Positions 29,881 through 40,087 of a DNA stretch of 64,000 bases are shown here, in pieces. The stretch is from Deltaproteobacteria bacterium. Its GTDB lineage: Bacteria; Desulfobacterota; Binatia; Binatales; Binataceae. The translations under genes were made by a program, and so were the position numbers. The stretch is taken from positions 1 through 64,000 of the forward strand of contig JAJYYI010000114.1 of assembly GCA_021801125.1 (NCBI GenBank). The letters run 5' to 3'. Numbering within the stretch: the stretch's first letter is position 1; every line of letters starts with the position of its first letter. The notes under the pieces are model-generated. The model made no database searches. It saw nothing but the letters and a program-made list of their open reading frames with translations, and was not told the DNA's origin.

Positions 29881-30190
29881 TAGTCAACGCCTTGGTCACG
29901 GCACCGGCAACCAGCGCCGGGTCCGGGTTGTATGCGCCCGAGGCGATAGTCTGCTTGAGGCCGGCGACCAGACTGGATCGAACCGACCCTGACATCCCCT
30001 TCAGCTGACCGACCGTTGCCATCAAAAGCTGCGCCTCGCCGGAAAACTGACTTAGCGCCGCCGGCTGCTCGGAGGTCAACCCCTGACTGGAGGCTTGAGA
30101 GGAGCCGACTGGAGCTGCTTGGCGTCCGCCCGCTACGCCGTTTGGCTGTGGAATCTTGGGCGAAATTCCAGAGTTAATCACGTTTGACAT
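29873..30190 (-). CDS. flgM: Anti-sigma-28 factor FlgM-like
   Basis: C-terminal SVRSSLVAGLKQTIASGAYNPDPALVAGAVTKAL resembles FlgM; gene context. Confidence 0.75.
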   Translation of the reverse strand: MSNVINSGISPKIPQPNGVAGGRQAAPVGSSQASSQGLTSEQPAALSQFSGEAQLLMATVGQLKGMSGSVRSSLVAGLKQTIASGAYNPDPALVAGAVTKALTNG

Positions 30191-30299
30191 CTTGATGTTC
30201 CCGGTCGTTCTTCCTGGTTTTACTCAATAAAATCGACAAGTTCACGATTTTTTGCCACCGCCGGCTTTCAGATGAAGTGCTTAAGCTTCACGCACGCCC

Positions 30300-30794
30300 T
30301 CACCACTGCGGCGGTGGCGGGAGCGGCGAAAGCAGTTCATACGCCCCCGCTGGCGGCGGCAACAAAAGCGGCCCGTGCTTGTCATGGGGCAAATTGAGCA
30401 GCGCGGGAGAAACGTTTAGGCTTGCTACGGGCCGGTCTGCGACGACCGAAAGCGGGCGCCGCTGAGCGATAGCCAGCCCGGTTTGCGAAGCCGCACCGCC
30501 ACGACTTTCCATTTCGCGACGAATTTGGTCCACCAGCGGTTTCATCGCCGGCGATCCGGCCAACACCTTGCCAAGGGTGTCCTCAAGAAACCCTGCGTAA
30601 ATCTCGGTCCCCGCGCCGTTGCCCATACCCATCAGACCGCTATTTTCGTCGGTCACCCCCTTTAGGAGCTCATGAGCGACGATTTTGCCGAAAAGAGCGC
30701 CGAAGCCTCGGGCCGCCCTCGACGAAGGTCCGTCGTTCGCCGCCGCGTTGGGCTGGAATATGGGACGGTCAAAACCCGGCACGTTCACTTTCAT
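30300..30794 (-). CDS. flgJ: Rod-binding protein, FlgJ N-terminal domain only
   Basis: FGALFGKIVAHELLKGVTDENSGLMGMGNGAGTEIYAGFLEDTLGKVLA; no muramidase domain. Confidence 0.8.
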   Translation of the reverse strand: MKVNVPGFDRPIFQPNAAANDGPSSRAARGFGALFGKIVAHELLKGVTDENSGLMGMGNGAGTEIYAGFLEDTLGKVLAGSPAMKPLVDQIRREMESRGGAASQTGLAIAQRRPLSVVADRPVASLNVSPALLNLPHDKHGPLLLPPPAGAYELLSPLPPPPQW

Positions 30795-30800
30795 GGAAAA

Positions 30801-32048
30801 TCACCTCACTACCAGCCGGCCATAGAGCACGCCGGCTTGCTTGAGCGCCTCGAAGATGGCGACGGTATCGGTTGGCTTAACGCCGACCGCGTTGAGCGTT
30901 TCCGTAATCTGACCTACCGAAGCTCCCTGGGGCGTTACAAAGAAGCGCGACTTTTGTTGCTTGAGCCCAACCCGTGCTGTACGCAATGCGACAGTCCGTC
31001 CGGCAGCAAACGCGTTGGGTTGCGACACCTGCAACTGCGGCTGGATCGTCACCGTGTAGTCGCCGTACGACACCGACGCCTTGCCGACCGTAACGTCGCC
31101 GCCGATCACAACGGTGCCGGTCTTTTCGTTGACCACGACCTTGTCTGACATCGGCGGGTTAATCTTTATGTTGCCTAAAGCAGCCGCCAACGTGGCCTGC
31201 GAGACCCCGGGCGCCAATTTAACCCTGACGCTGCCCGGGCTTTCGACGATCGTCTCGGCGTTTCGGAAGTAACTGTGCACTGCATGCGCTACCGCGTCGG
31301 CCAGCGCGGGATCAGGGTCTTCCAGGTCAAGCTCCGCCACGGACTCATTCGAAAAGGCGCCGGCGATTTGGCGCTCGACCGTGGCGCCCAAGGGTATTTG
31401 GCCTGAGGTTTGGAAATTTGTGCTGACCGACGCCCCCATCGCCCCGGCAAAATAGCCGGCGATCGACACCGCGCCTTGGGCCACCGCGTAGACCATTCCG
31501 TCGGTGCCCTTGAGCGGGCACATAAGCAAGTTACCGCCCTGAATCGAGCTTGCGTTTCCAAGGGCCGAAACCCATACGTCAAGCCTCGTTCCCTTGCGCG
31601 CGTAAGAGGGCATCTCGGCGGTCACGGTCACGCTGGCAAGGTCGATCGGCATTATCATCAAGGGCGAGGTCAACAGATTGGGGGGCAGCGTGACGCCTTC
31701 GTGCTCCAGCGTATTGAGCACGAGCTGAATCGAGTAAAGCGCCATCTGGTTGTCGCCGGTGTTTTGCAAGCCGGCAACAATTCCCAGACCCTGCAGATGG
31801 TTGATTCGGGCTCCGCGAATATGGGCAAAATCCGCCACCGAGGCTTCTCCCACTCGCTCGCCCTGCGAAAAACCGAGCACTCCATGGGGCGGCGGCTCGA
31901 AAACGGGCTCCTGAGCGACGGGCAGCGACGCCGGCGCGGTCTGGCCGAGCGCCGGCGCGACCGCAGCGATTACGCCTATGAGCGAGAGCGCGGCCAGCCA
32001 GCGACGGTCCAGCCGTTCAAGCGCCAGACTTAGAACGGCCATAACCAC
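30801..32048 (-). CDS. flgI: Flagellar P-ring protein
   Basis: GARINHLQGLGIVAGLQNTGDN, PPNLLTSPLMIMPIDLASVTVTAEMPSYARKGTRLDVWVSALGNASSIQGG. Confidence 0.97.
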   Translation of the reverse strand: MVMAVLSLALERLDRRWLAALSLIGVIAAVAPALGQTAPASLPVAQEPVFEPPPHGVLGFSQGERVGEASVADFAHIRGARINHLQGLGIVAGLQNTGDNQMALYSIQLVLNTLEHEGVTLPPNLLTSPLMIMPIDLASVTVTAEMPSYARKGTRLDVWVSALGNASSIQGGNLLMCPLKGTDGMVYAVAQGAVSIAGYFAGAMGASVSTNFQTSGQIPLGATVERQIAGAFSNESVAELDLEDPDPALADAVAHAVHSYFRNAETIVESPGSVRVKLAPGVSQATLAAALGNIKINPPMSDKVVVNEKTGTVVIGGDVTVGKASVSYGDYTVTIQPQLQVSQPNAFAAGRTVALRTARVGLKQQKSRFFVTPQGASVGQITETLNAVGVKPTDTVAIFEALKQAGVLYGRLVVR

Positions 32049-32785
32049 GAGAATATCCTCTCGCCCCAGCCGAACCCCTGCTGGTCGCGCACCTGCCCTT
32101 GGCCGGTCAGCGCGAGGCGCAGGTTAGCCACCGACGACGACGGAACCTGGTTGCTCGAATTGATGTCCTGTGGTCTGACCACGCCGCTGACGACCAAAAG
32201 GTCATCCTCGCCGTTGATCCTGACCCGCCGTTCGCCGTCGATGATGAGGTTGCCTTCCGGCGTGACGTGCGTCACCACGGCGCTCACATTGCCGACAAAA
32301 GTATCGGTCGCGCTCATCGTGCCGTTGCCGGTCTCGCTTGAAGCGTACGAGGTGTTGATCATGCTGGTGGGCGTAATATTCGTGTGCCCGACCAGATAAT
32401 GAGTCAACCCGAACAGGTTCGTAATGCCGCCCTTGATCGATGTGCTGTTGCCCAGCGCGGAATTAGCTCCGGTGCTGCCGGTGAGCGACTCGTTGACCTG
32501 CACGGTTACCACGTCACCGACGCGAAATGCCTTATAGTCCGCAACCAGGTCCGACATGATTTTGTCGACGCCGACCGAGCCGTCGCCCGGTGCGGGAGGT
32601 GTTACGGTCTGCGCCGGCGGTTCTTCGAGACTCTTGGCCATTTTGTCCGTCGGAGGATGCTCAACGACGCGAAAAGTGGAGCATCCGGGGACCGCGGCCG
32701 CCAACAGCAAAATCAAGATCGCTGCGCGCTTCATCATCGTGACTTCACTTGAGATCGATTTCCGCGTGGCCTGGGGCGGTCGCAC
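32030..32785 (-). CDS. flgH: Flagellar L-ring protein
   Basis: FRVGDVVTVQVNESLTGSTGANS, GNLIIDGERRVRINGEDDLLVVSGVVRPQDINSSNQVPSSSVANLRL. Confidence 0.95.
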   Translation of the reverse strand: MRPPQATRKSISSEVTMMKRAAILILLLAAAVPGCSTFRVVEHPPTDKMAKSLEEPPAQTVTPPAPGDGSVGVDKIMSDLVADYKAFRVGDVVTVQVNESLTGSTGANSALGNSTSIKGGITNLFGLTHYLVGHTNITPTSMINTSYASSETGNGTMSATDTFVGNVSAVVTHVTPEGNLIIDGERRVRINGEDDLLVVSGVVRPQDINSSNQVPSSSVANLRLALTGQGQVRDQQGFGWGERIFSWLWPF

Positions 32786-33638
32786 GCGCCGTAACCAGGC
32801 GCCCGCTGCTTGGGTTCTCCAGCGTGACCGACTCGCCGTCGCCGGCGTCGTTGACCGCCTTCAGATGGGTCAACACGGTGACTGCCCCGTTTCGCACCGT
32901 GACCGCAACCACTTCGCCTGACCGAATCACGATCGCTTTGCGCAGGTCGGAAGCATACAGGACGCGCCCGGCGCGCAACGGCACGAGCATCACGGCGCGT
33001 CCCTCCAGCGTTGAGAGCGGATCGGCCGGACCGCCGAACGCGTCGGTCCATCCTAGGCGGAAATCAGCTTGGGTCACCGTCTGCCCGACGTTCAAGGTTC
33101 GTGCGGCAACCAGCACCTGCTCCTGGACCTGCGCGGTCGCCGAGCAGTAGGTCGTCCCGCTAGGTGACGCCAATTCGACCGTGAAACCTGGGGAAGAAAG
33201 AACGTCAACTCCCGGCGCCACTTCCTTCAAAGTCGCGTTCGGCGGAGGAGCGCAGTCAAGCTTCACCGCGTTCAGCCGCTGGCCCGGCCCCACCATACCG
33301 CGCAGCGCCTCCTTCACCTGCTGCGCTAGCCGCGCTTTAAGCTGCGCCTGTTGCTGCGAAGTCTGGTTCTGCGCAGGGCCTTGCTGCGGCACCGACGATT
33401 GCGCGTGCGCCCCACTCGTCGGAGCGGCGAGGATCGCCATCGCCAGCGACGCGCACCAGAGTACGGCAACAGGACTCGGCGTCCGTCGCGAAACGAAGCG
33501 TCCTGACCGCCGCGAGGAGGGAACCACGTGATGCGGCAGTCGGCCTAGCGCGGCTGCGCGCCGCCGTCTTTGCCTTGCGGCAAACCGAGGGTCCGTCAAA
33601 GCGCCCCGGGTCCGTTCCTGACTGCTAGCGAGCGGCAT
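32745..33638 (-). CDS. flgA: Flagella basal body P-ring formation protein FlgA
   Basis: SAF-type C-terminus: LVAARTLNVGQTVTQADFRLGWTD...RKAIVIRSGEVVAVTVRNGAVTVLTHLKAVNDAGDGESVTLENPSSGR. Confidence 0.85.
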   Translation of the reverse strand: MPLASSQERTRGALTDPRFAARQRRRRAAALGRLPHHVVPSSRRSGRFVSRRTPSPVAVLWCASLAMAILAAPTSGAHAQSSVPQQGPAQNQTSQQQAQLKARLAQQVKEALRGMVGPGQRLNAVKLDCAPPPNATLKEVAPGVDVLSSPGFTVELASPSGTTYCSATAQVQEQVLVAARTLNVGQTVTQADFRLGWTDAFGGPADPLSTLEGRAVMLVPLRAGRVLYASDLRKAIVIRSGEVVAVTVRNGAVTVLTHLKAVNDAGDGESVTLENPSSGRLVTARATAPGHAEIDLK

Positions 33639-33656
33639 CGCCGGCCTCCGCGTGCA

Positions 33657-34451
33657 CTACGCGACGATCACCATGCTGCTCGCCGTAGCCATCATCTGCG
33701 CCGCGACTTGGGTTGCCTTCGAGCCTGCCTCGTAAGCCTGCTGCGCCTGGATCAGCTCGACCATCTCCTCCACGATCGATTCGTTGGGCATCTCCACGTA
33801 GCCCTGCATCACACTGCCAAACCCCTGCTGGTTTGGAATACCGACCTGCGGCGCCCCCGATCCTATCGACTGCAAGTACAGGTTCTGTCCGTACGGCTGC
33901 ATGCCGGCGGGATTGACAAAACGGACGAGCTGAAGTTGACCGAGCACGGTCGGCGCGGGAGCGTTGTTGATTTGAGCAGAGACTTGACCGGACGGGCTGA
34001 TCGTGACGTTTTCCGCACCGGGGGGAATCGTCACGGCGGGGATGATCAAGTAACCGTCAAGGGTGCTGAGCTGGCCATTTTGATTCACGCGCAGGCTGCC
34101 GTCGCGCGTGTAGCCGATATTGCCTCCCGGAAGCTGGACCTGAAAAAATCCGTCACCCTCGATGGCCAAGTCAAGCGGGTTACCCGTGTTCTGAACTTCA
34201 CCCTCCGTGTAAACCTTATCGACCGTCGCGACTCGAGTACCGATACCCACGTTAATGCCGGTCGGCAAAAAACTCTGCGGCGAAGAAAACGTCCCCGCCA
34301 GGCGCAGGTCCTGATAGATCTGGTCCTGGGTGCGCGTGCGCGAGACTTTGTATCCGATAGTGCTGGCGTTGGCCAGATTGTTCGCGATGACCTGTATGCG
34401 CATCTCTTGGGCCTGCATTCCGGTCGCCGCGGTTTCGAGCGCTTGCAGCAT
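33657..34451 (-). CDS. flgG: Flagellar distal rod protein
   Basis: MLQALETAATGMQAQEMRIQVIANNLANASTIGYKVSRTRTQDQIYQ...EEMVELIQAQQAYEAGSKATQVA. Confidence 0.95.
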   Translation of the reverse strand: MLQALETAATGMQAQEMRIQVIANNLANASTIGYKVSRTRTQDQIYQDLRLAGTFSSPQSFLPTGINVGIGTRVATVDKVYTEGEVQNTGNPLDLAIEGDGFFQVQLPGGNIGYTRDGSLRVNQNGQLSTLDGYLIIPAVTIPPGAENVTISPSGQVSAQINNAPAPTVLGQLQLVRFVNPAGMQPYGQNLYLQSIGSGAPQVGIPNQQGFGSVMQGYVEMPNESIVEEMVELIQAQQAYEAGSKATQVAAQMMATASSMVIVA

Positions 34452-34482
34452 AACCCGTTCCCCCCTTTCGTCGTCGGCGAAA

Positions 34483-35214
34483 TCAGGCGTTGACGTTGAG
34501 CGCGAAGGCTTGATTCGCCTGGTTCCAATTCTCATCGATCATGTGCAGGACGCTCAGCGAGTTGTCATACTGGCGCGCGCTGTCCACAACCGAAACCATG
34601 TCTCCCACGAGATTACCGCTCGACATTTCCAAAAAGCCTTGCCGCACGCCGACCCTATTGCTCGCGGGCAGCGACCTGCCCGAAGCGGTACGGTATAGCG
34701 AGTCCCCCACAGCAACCATGTCCTCTCCAGTGGGGTCGACCAACTTGATTTTCCCGTAGTTCACCGTGCCGATGCTGACGATGCCGCTGGGGGAAATGGT
34801 TATGTTGCCCTTGGGCAGCACGAACTGCGTACCGTCATCCTTGAGCAGCGGATGGCCTGCTGCGTAAAGCGTTCCCATGTTCGGGTCGTCGGTCGTCGGC
34901 ACAACGCTTAGCGCCCCGTCCCTGGTGTAAAGTTCCTGACCGGCCACGTTTTGTACAGCGAGATAGCCGTTGCCCGTCACGTAGACGTCCATCGGGTTTC
35001 CGGTGTCTTGCGCGGGGCCGGGCACCGTCGCGAGCACCGGTCCGGATGGTACCGTTGCGTATTCGTAGGGCGAGCCCGCCCCAGCCTCCGCTTGGGCAAT
35101 AGTCTCGAAGCGCCGGAAGCCGGGCGTCCAGATGTTTGCCAAGTTGCTGCTCTCGCTGCCGAGCTTGGCCATCTCGGCATTCAACCCGGAAGCGGCTACG
35201 TAGAGTCCATTCAT
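34483..35214 (-). CDS. flgF: Flagellar basal-body rod protein FlgF-type
   Basis: MNGLYVAASGLNAEMAKLGSESSNLANIWTPGFRRFE; gene context. Confidence 0.85.
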   Translation of the reverse strand: MNGLYVAASGLNAEMAKLGSESSNLANIWTPGFRRFETIAQAEAGAGSPYEYATVPSGPVLATVPGPAQDTGNPMDVYVTGNGYLAVQNVAGQELYTRDGALSVVPTTDDPNMGTLYAAGHPLLKDDGTQFVLPKGNITISPSGIVSIGTVNYGKIKLVDPTGEDMVAVGDSLYRTASGRSLPASNRVGVRQGFLEMSSGNLVGDMVSVVDSARQYDNSLSVLHMIDENWNQANQAFALNVNA

Positions 35215-35798
35215 GAGATCCCCCCCTCCTCTGAAAGCGCTTTTCTAAGCTTGGCGACAGCGCGAGAGACTAAACGCGCGGCCGAACTGATCGACTGATC
35301 GAGAACTTCAGCGATCTCGCGCAAGGTCAGGTCCTCGTAGTAGTAGAGGGCCAGGCCAAGCCGCTCATCGTCGCTCAATCGTTCGGCAATAAGGCGCTTG
35401 ACCTGCGCCCGAAGCATCGGGTCGCCCATCGCGTCGCCGCCCGTTGCAATCGGCTCCGAATCGGCCGGCTCCAGCGGCTGCGGAAAGACCGTATCCGGCG
35501 GCGCTGGATTTCCGCGCAGCATGCGGCGAATCTCGTCGATCATCGCGCCTCGGACGTAAGGCCGAGCAAATAACCCGAAGGTCGTGCCGCGCGCGGGATC
35601 GAAGCGTTGGGCCGCGCGCAGCAATCCCAGGGCTCCGGCCGAGATTAAATCATCCCGTTCAAGCCCGAGACCGGGCGCGATATAGATGCGGTCCATCTCG
35701 CTCAACACCAGCGGCAGATGCGACTCCACCAAGCGCCTCGTTCTTTCTTCCTCGCTCTCACCGCCCCTCTCAGTCTTAATCGCCGGTATGCTGTTCAT
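35211..35798 (-). CDS. fliA: Flagellar sigma factor FliA/WhiG-type, short
   Basis: Region 2 DDLISAGALGLLRAAQRFDPARGTTFGLFARPYVRGAMIDEIRRM and region 4 LALYYYEDLTLREIAEVLDQSISSAARLVSRAVAKLRKAL; 195 aa. Confidence 0.87.
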   Translation of the reverse strand: MNSIPAIKTERGGESEEERTRRLVESHLPLVLSEMDRIYIAPGLGLERDDLISAGALGLLRAAQRFDPARGTTFGLFARPYVRGAMIDEIRRMLRGNPAPPDTVFPQPLEPADSEPIATGGDAMGDPMLRAQVKRLIAERLSDDERLGLALYYYEDLTLREIAEVLDQSISSAARLVSRAVAKLRKALSEEGGIS

Positions 35799-37840
35799 GC
35801 GACTTTGCCTACCGGCTCCTGCGCGGCCACTCGGCCGGCGATCTCGGCCCGTACGACGCTCGGAATGTCAGTCGCGCCCAGCACTTTGAGCCTGGGCGAA
35901 ACTCGCCTGACGACCCGCTCGAATGCGCGGCGAATTTGCGGCGACACCATTATCGGCGGAGCGTCGCCGTATCTCTCAGCCGCTCGCGAGATCGCGTAAC
36001 GAACCGCGCTTTCGACTCGGGCCCAGACTTCCGGATGAGCAGGCAGAGCCTCGCCGGCGGCGAGCGCCTGGAAAAACGGCTCCTCCAACGCCGGATCGAC
36101 CGCCACCACCCGCAGTGTCCCGTCCGGCAATCGCAGCGGCTCGCAGATGATGCGGCCGATCCGCGGTCGAATCCGCTCGGCCAGTTCCGCCGGCTCCTTG
36201 GAACTCGACCCCTCAGCCGCGATCGCTTCGAGGATCGCCGGGAAATCCCTGATGGCGATGCCCTGAGAGAGTAGGCTTTGCAGCACTCTGTAGACGGCGC
36301 CGAGCGTAATCCCCAGTCCCGACAGTTCTTCCACGATGCGAGGTACGAGCTTTTGCGCCTTCTCGAGCAGTTCCTCGGCGTCGCGTCGCGTGAGAATCTC
36401 GGCGGCGGCGATCTTGACCGATTCGCTGAAATGCGTGAGCAGCACCGCAAGCGGCTCGATCAGCGTATAGCCCGCCAGCCGCGCCTTTTGTTCGTTGACT
36501 CCGGTAACCCACCAAGCTTTGACGCCGAATGCCGGGTCGGTGGTTTCGATCCCTTTGACGTCCGGCTTCGGCCCCACGTTGCCGGGAATGCCCAACGACA
36601 TGCCGACGCGAAGCTCGGCGCGGGCCAACTCGGTGCCCCGCAAGACGATCCGGTAAGCGTTTTGCGGGAGAGCCAAGTTGTCCATGATTCGCACCTGGGG
36701 AATGGTTACGCCGATTTCATCCCGGATCGTCTCGCGTATTTTTCCAATACGATCGGCAAGCTTCCACGGTTCTCTGACGAAGGGCACCAACCCAGCGCCC
36801 AACTCGAGCCTGAGAATGTCGGGCCACGGGTCGCGCTTGGTCTGCGCGGGCGGAGGCGGCGGTTTGGGCGCCTCCGAGACGGCTCCGGCCGCCCGCCGGC
36901 TGAGCACCGCCTGTGTTCCGGCGAGTCCAACCGCCATCAGCAGAAACGGCGCGTGCGGCAGGCTCGGCAACAAGCCCAACAAGCCGATCAGGAGCGCCGC
37001 TCCCCACATCGCGACGTGGTTGCGAAAAAGTTCATGACCAATCAGAGCGGACAGATCGGCTTCACTCGCGGTGCGCGATACGATCAGTCCGGCGGCGGTG
37101 GAGGTGAGCAACGCCGGTATTTGCGCTGCCAAGCCGTCGCCGATGCTCAGGATCGCGTAGGTCTGGACGGCTTGGCTCGCGTCCAATCCTCTCTCGAAGT
37201 AGCCGATGAAAAAACCGGCGCCGAGATTGATCACCATGATCAAGATCGCCGCTACCGCATCGCCGCGAACGAATTTTCCGATACCGTCCATCGCGGCGTA
37301 GAAATCCGCCTCTTGCGCAAGTTCACGGCGGCGGCGCTGCGCTTCCTGCTCGCCAATCGCGCCCGAGTTCATGTCGGCATCGATCGCCATTTGCTTGCCG
37401 GGAAGCGAGTCCAGGGTAAAACGCGCCGCGACTTCCGCCACTCGGCTGGCCCCCTTGGTGATGACTGCGAAATTGATAATCGCCAAAACCGCGAACACCA
37501 CGATCCCCACGGCGTAGTCGCCGCCCACGACCATCCGGCCGAACGATTGGATAACGTGGCCAGCCGCGGCCTCGCCCTGATCCCCGTGCAGCAGGATCAG
37601 CCGCGTCGAGGCGACGTTGAGCGAAAGCCTGAGGAGCGTGGCGCCCAGGAGCACCGTTGGGAAAGCGGAGAAATCGAGCGCTCTTTTCCCGGTTGCCGTC
37701 GCAACCAGCACCGCGACCGAGAGCCCCAGCGAGAGCGACAACATGACATCGAGCATCGTCGGACCAATCGGCGCGAGCATTCCGCACAGCACGAGCACCG
37801 CGGCCAGTGGTATCGCCAACTCCGAAAGCGCTAGCGGCAT
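35795..37840 (-). CDS. flhA: Flagellar export protein FlhA
   Basis: 681 aa; DFSAFPTVLLGATLLRLSLNVASTRLIL, RFTLDSLPGKQMAIDADMNSGAIGEQEAQRRRRELAQEADFYAAMDG. Confidence 0.98.
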   Translation of the reverse strand: MPLALSELAIPLAAVLVLCGMLAPIGPTMLDVMLSLSLGLSVAVLVATATGKRALDFSAFPTVLLGATLLRLSLNVASTRLILLHGDQGEAAAGHVIQSFGRMVVGGDYAVGIVVFAVLAIINFAVITKGASRVAEVAARFTLDSLPGKQMAIDADMNSGAIGEQEAQRRRRELAQEADFYAAMDGIGKFVRGDAVAAILIMVINLGAGFFIGYFERGLDASQAVQTYAILSIGDGLAAQIPALLTSTAAGLIVSRTASEADLSALIGHELFRNHVAMWGAALLIGLLGLLPSLPHAPFLLMAVGLAGTQAVLSRRAAGAVSEAPKPPPPPAQTKRDPWPDILRLELGAGLVPFVREPWKLADRIGKIRETIRDEIGVTIPQVRIMDNLALPQNAYRIVLRGTELARAELRVGMSLGIPGNVGPKPDVKGIETTDPAFGVKAWWVTGVNEQKARLAGYTLIEPLAVLLTHFSESVKIAAAEILTRRDAEELLEKAQKLVPRIVEELSGLGITLGAVYRVLQSLLSQGIAIRDFPAILEAIAAEGSSSKEPAELAERIRPRIGRIICEPLRLPDGTLRVVAVDPALEEPFFQALAAGEALPAHPEVWARVESAVRYAISRAAERYGDAPPIMVSPQIRRAFERVVRRVSPRLKVLGATDIPSVVRAEIAGRVAAQEPVGKVA

Positions 37841-37844
37841 CGGC

Positions 37845-38897
37845 CTACCTCGCCTCCGCCCGCGCCGCGCGCGCTTTCAACTCCGCGCGCATCAGAGCGG
37901 CCAACACTTCCGCCACGGCGCGATAGAACCTGGTCGAAACCTCCTGGCCGATTTCCAAGGTTTGGAACAACGCGCGGCATAGAGGTGGATTAGACACCAC
38001 CGGAATCGCGGCGAGCTTGGCGATTCCGATGATGCGCGCCGCCGCCTCGCCCGCGCCTTTGGCCACGCAAAGCGGCGCGCGGTCGAAACCGCGCCGGTAG
38101 CGCAAAGCCACCGCATAGTGAGTGGGGTTAACCAGCACCACGGTCGAGGTGGCGACCTGCGCCAAGCCGCCCGCCGATTTGCGAGCGCGCTGGCGCATCA
38201 GCTTAAGACGTCGCCGCTTGATCTGAGGATTCCCCTCTTCCTCTTTCAACTCGTCGAGGAATTCCTGGCGGGTCATGCGCAGCTTGTTCTCGAACTGGTA
38301 AAAACGGTAAGCGTAGTCGGTAAACCCCAGTAGAATCATCACGGCGCAGGCCCAGAACGTAAGGAGTCGCGTTGAGTCCTCCAACACGACCAGACCCGCG
38401 GTCACATTCCCGGCGGGATAAGCCGCGATCGCGCGGGTGACCACGTTCCACGTAATCGCGCCGATTGCGAGCAGCCCGAAGACGGGCTTGGCAAGCTGCA
38501 CGAGCAGCTCGGAGGAAAACATTCGCGTGAAGTATTGCAGCGGATTCAGCCGCGAGGGATTGAAGCTCATCCTGACCGGCGCGAAAACCAGGCCCTGAGC
38601 CATCGTGCCGAGAACGGCGCCGGCGAACGCCGCCACCGCCAGCATCATCGGCGCGATCGCGGCGAACTTAAGCTCGCGCGCCAACATTGCCGCGTTGTCC
38701 TCAAAATGGCCGCCGCCGGCGAAGGCTTCAAAGCATGCGCGGGCGGCCGGACCCATTCCCCATGCCACCGCGAGCGCGGCGGCCAGGAACGAGCCCGCGG
38801 CAGTGAGATCGTGGCTTTGCGCGAATTCGCCGCGTTCGCGAAACTTGCGCCGCCGCGACGGCAGCGCCGGATAGGTCTTTTCCGCCTGGTCAGCCAT
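37845..38897 (-). CDS. flhB: Flagellar export switch protein FlhB
   Basis: NPTH autocleavage motif (TVVLVNPTHYAVALRY). Confidence 0.97.
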   Translation of the reverse strand: MADQAEKTYPALPSRRRKFRERGEFAQSHDLTAAGSFLAAALAVAWGMGPAARACFEAFAGGGHFEDNAAMLARELKFAAIAPMMLAVAAFAGAVLGTMAQGLVFAPVRMSFNPSRLNPLQYFTRMFSSELLVQLAKPVFGLLAIGAITWNVVTRAIAAYPAGNVTAGLVVLEDSTRLLTFWACAVMILLGFTDYAYRFYQFENKLRMTRQEFLDELKEEEGNPQIKRRRLKLMRQRARKSAGGLAQVATSTVVLVNPTHYAVALRYRRGFDRAPLCVAKGAGEAAARIIGIAKLAAIPVVSNPPLCRALFQTLEIGQEVSTRFYRAVAEVLAALMRAELKARAARAEAR

Positions 38898-39651
38898 TCA
38901 GCCACGCAAGCATCGTGAACAACGTTCGCGTCCACGCACGCTCCACGCTCCACGCGATACCGGAAGCCTCCAAAAGCATGAGCCCCAGACCCGCCATCGC
39001 AACGGCCGCCGGCGCGCCGATGAGCAGGCTGATTTGCGGCGACATCCGGCTGATTAGCCCCTGGGCAAGACTCACCATCAGCAGCGGCACCATCAGCGGC
39101 ATCGCTATCGAAGTGCCGAGCACCAGCATCCCTTCGGTGCCCTTGAGTATCTGTGCGAGGCTAGGTAGAGCCATCGCACCAAGCGGCGCGACGCGGAGGC
39201 TTTGCCCTAGACCGAGGAAAAGTACGCGCTGCAAGCCCGCACCGAAGAATAAAAACCCCGCCATCGCGATAAAAAACTCGCCGACCACGGCGGTCTCAAT
39301 CGGCGCGTTGAGAATCTCTGAAGCCGAGAGTTCCATTTGCGCCCCGACCACTTCGCCGGCCAGACCGACGGCCGCTATCATCACGGCGGTAGCCAACGCA
39401 ACGGCAAAGCCCACCGCGGCTTCCCGCATAAGAATTACGCCCGCCACTAAGAGTCCGCCGCTCGCCGCAGGGAGCACTACCGTGGCGTTGTTTATAAGCG
39501 AGGCGGCCAGCACTGCCGACAACAAAGCCAACACCGGTGCAGGCACCGAGACGCCGAGCAACGGCGGCAAGGCCATGAAAAAGCCCGCGCTGCGTGTCAG
39601 CAGCAGCATAAAGGCCAGCGGCAACGCGTCTGGCAACGCCATGCTCGTCAT
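38890..39651 (-). CDS. fliR: Flagellar export protein FliR
   Basis: TM-rich; context flhB-fliR-fliQ-fliP; VGFAVALATAVMIAAVGLAGEVVGAQM. Confidence 0.93.
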   Translation of the reverse strand: MTSMALPDALPLAFMLLLTRSAGFFMALPPLLGVSVPAPVLALLSAVLAASLINNATVVLPAASGGLLVAGVILMREAAVGFAVALATAVMIAAVGLAGEVVGAQMELSASEILNAPIETAVVGEFFIAMAGFLFFGAGLQRVLFLGLGQSLRVAPLGAMALPSLAQILKGTEGMLVLGTSIAMPLMVPLLMVSLAQGLISRMSPQISLLIGAPAAVAMAGLGLMLLEASGIAWSVERAWTRTLFTMLAWLNG

Positions 39652-39923
39652 GGTTGCCCTACAATCCAAGGCACGGCGTCGAGTGTTTTTCGCACGAACT
39701 CGGTCAGACCGTTCGCCGTCCATGCCGCCAGCAGCCAGGCCACCAGAAACGCCGCGATCAGCTTGGGCGTGAAGGCCACGCTCGCGTCCTGAATCTGGGT
39801 CGCCGCCTGCAGGATGCCGAAGATGATCGCGACGGCAGTCATAAGTCCGAGCGCAGGTGCTGACATCCTAATCGTCGCAACCAACGCCGCCTTGAAAAGG
39901 TCGCCTGCCAACTGCGCTGACAT
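39648..39923 (-). CDS. fliQ: Flagellar export protein FliQ
   Basis: ALGLMTAVAIIFGILQAATQIQDASVAFTPKLIAAFLVAW. Confidence 0.94.
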   Translation of the reverse strand: MSAQLAGDLFKAALVATIRMSAPALGLMTAVAIIFGILQAATQIQDASVAFTPKLIAAFLVAWLLAAWTANGLTEFVRKTLDAVPWIVGQP

Positions 39924-40087
39924 TTTCCTCCTCCGCGGCCTCGGACCGCTCACTTCCTGAATGCCGCTCTACTGCCGGCTGGTCACGCGGTCGACGCTCA
40001 CTTTCCCGGCATCCGCTGGGCGGCGCTTATCCGGCACGCGAAGACGACGTGTTATTTCCAATACCCGCAAGTCCCCCCTGTGCCCGC

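Noticed and set aside
36278-37834. 518-aa plus-strand ORF
   Set aside because: Antisense shadow of flhA in high-GC DNA; composition rich in R/H/Q with no family signature.
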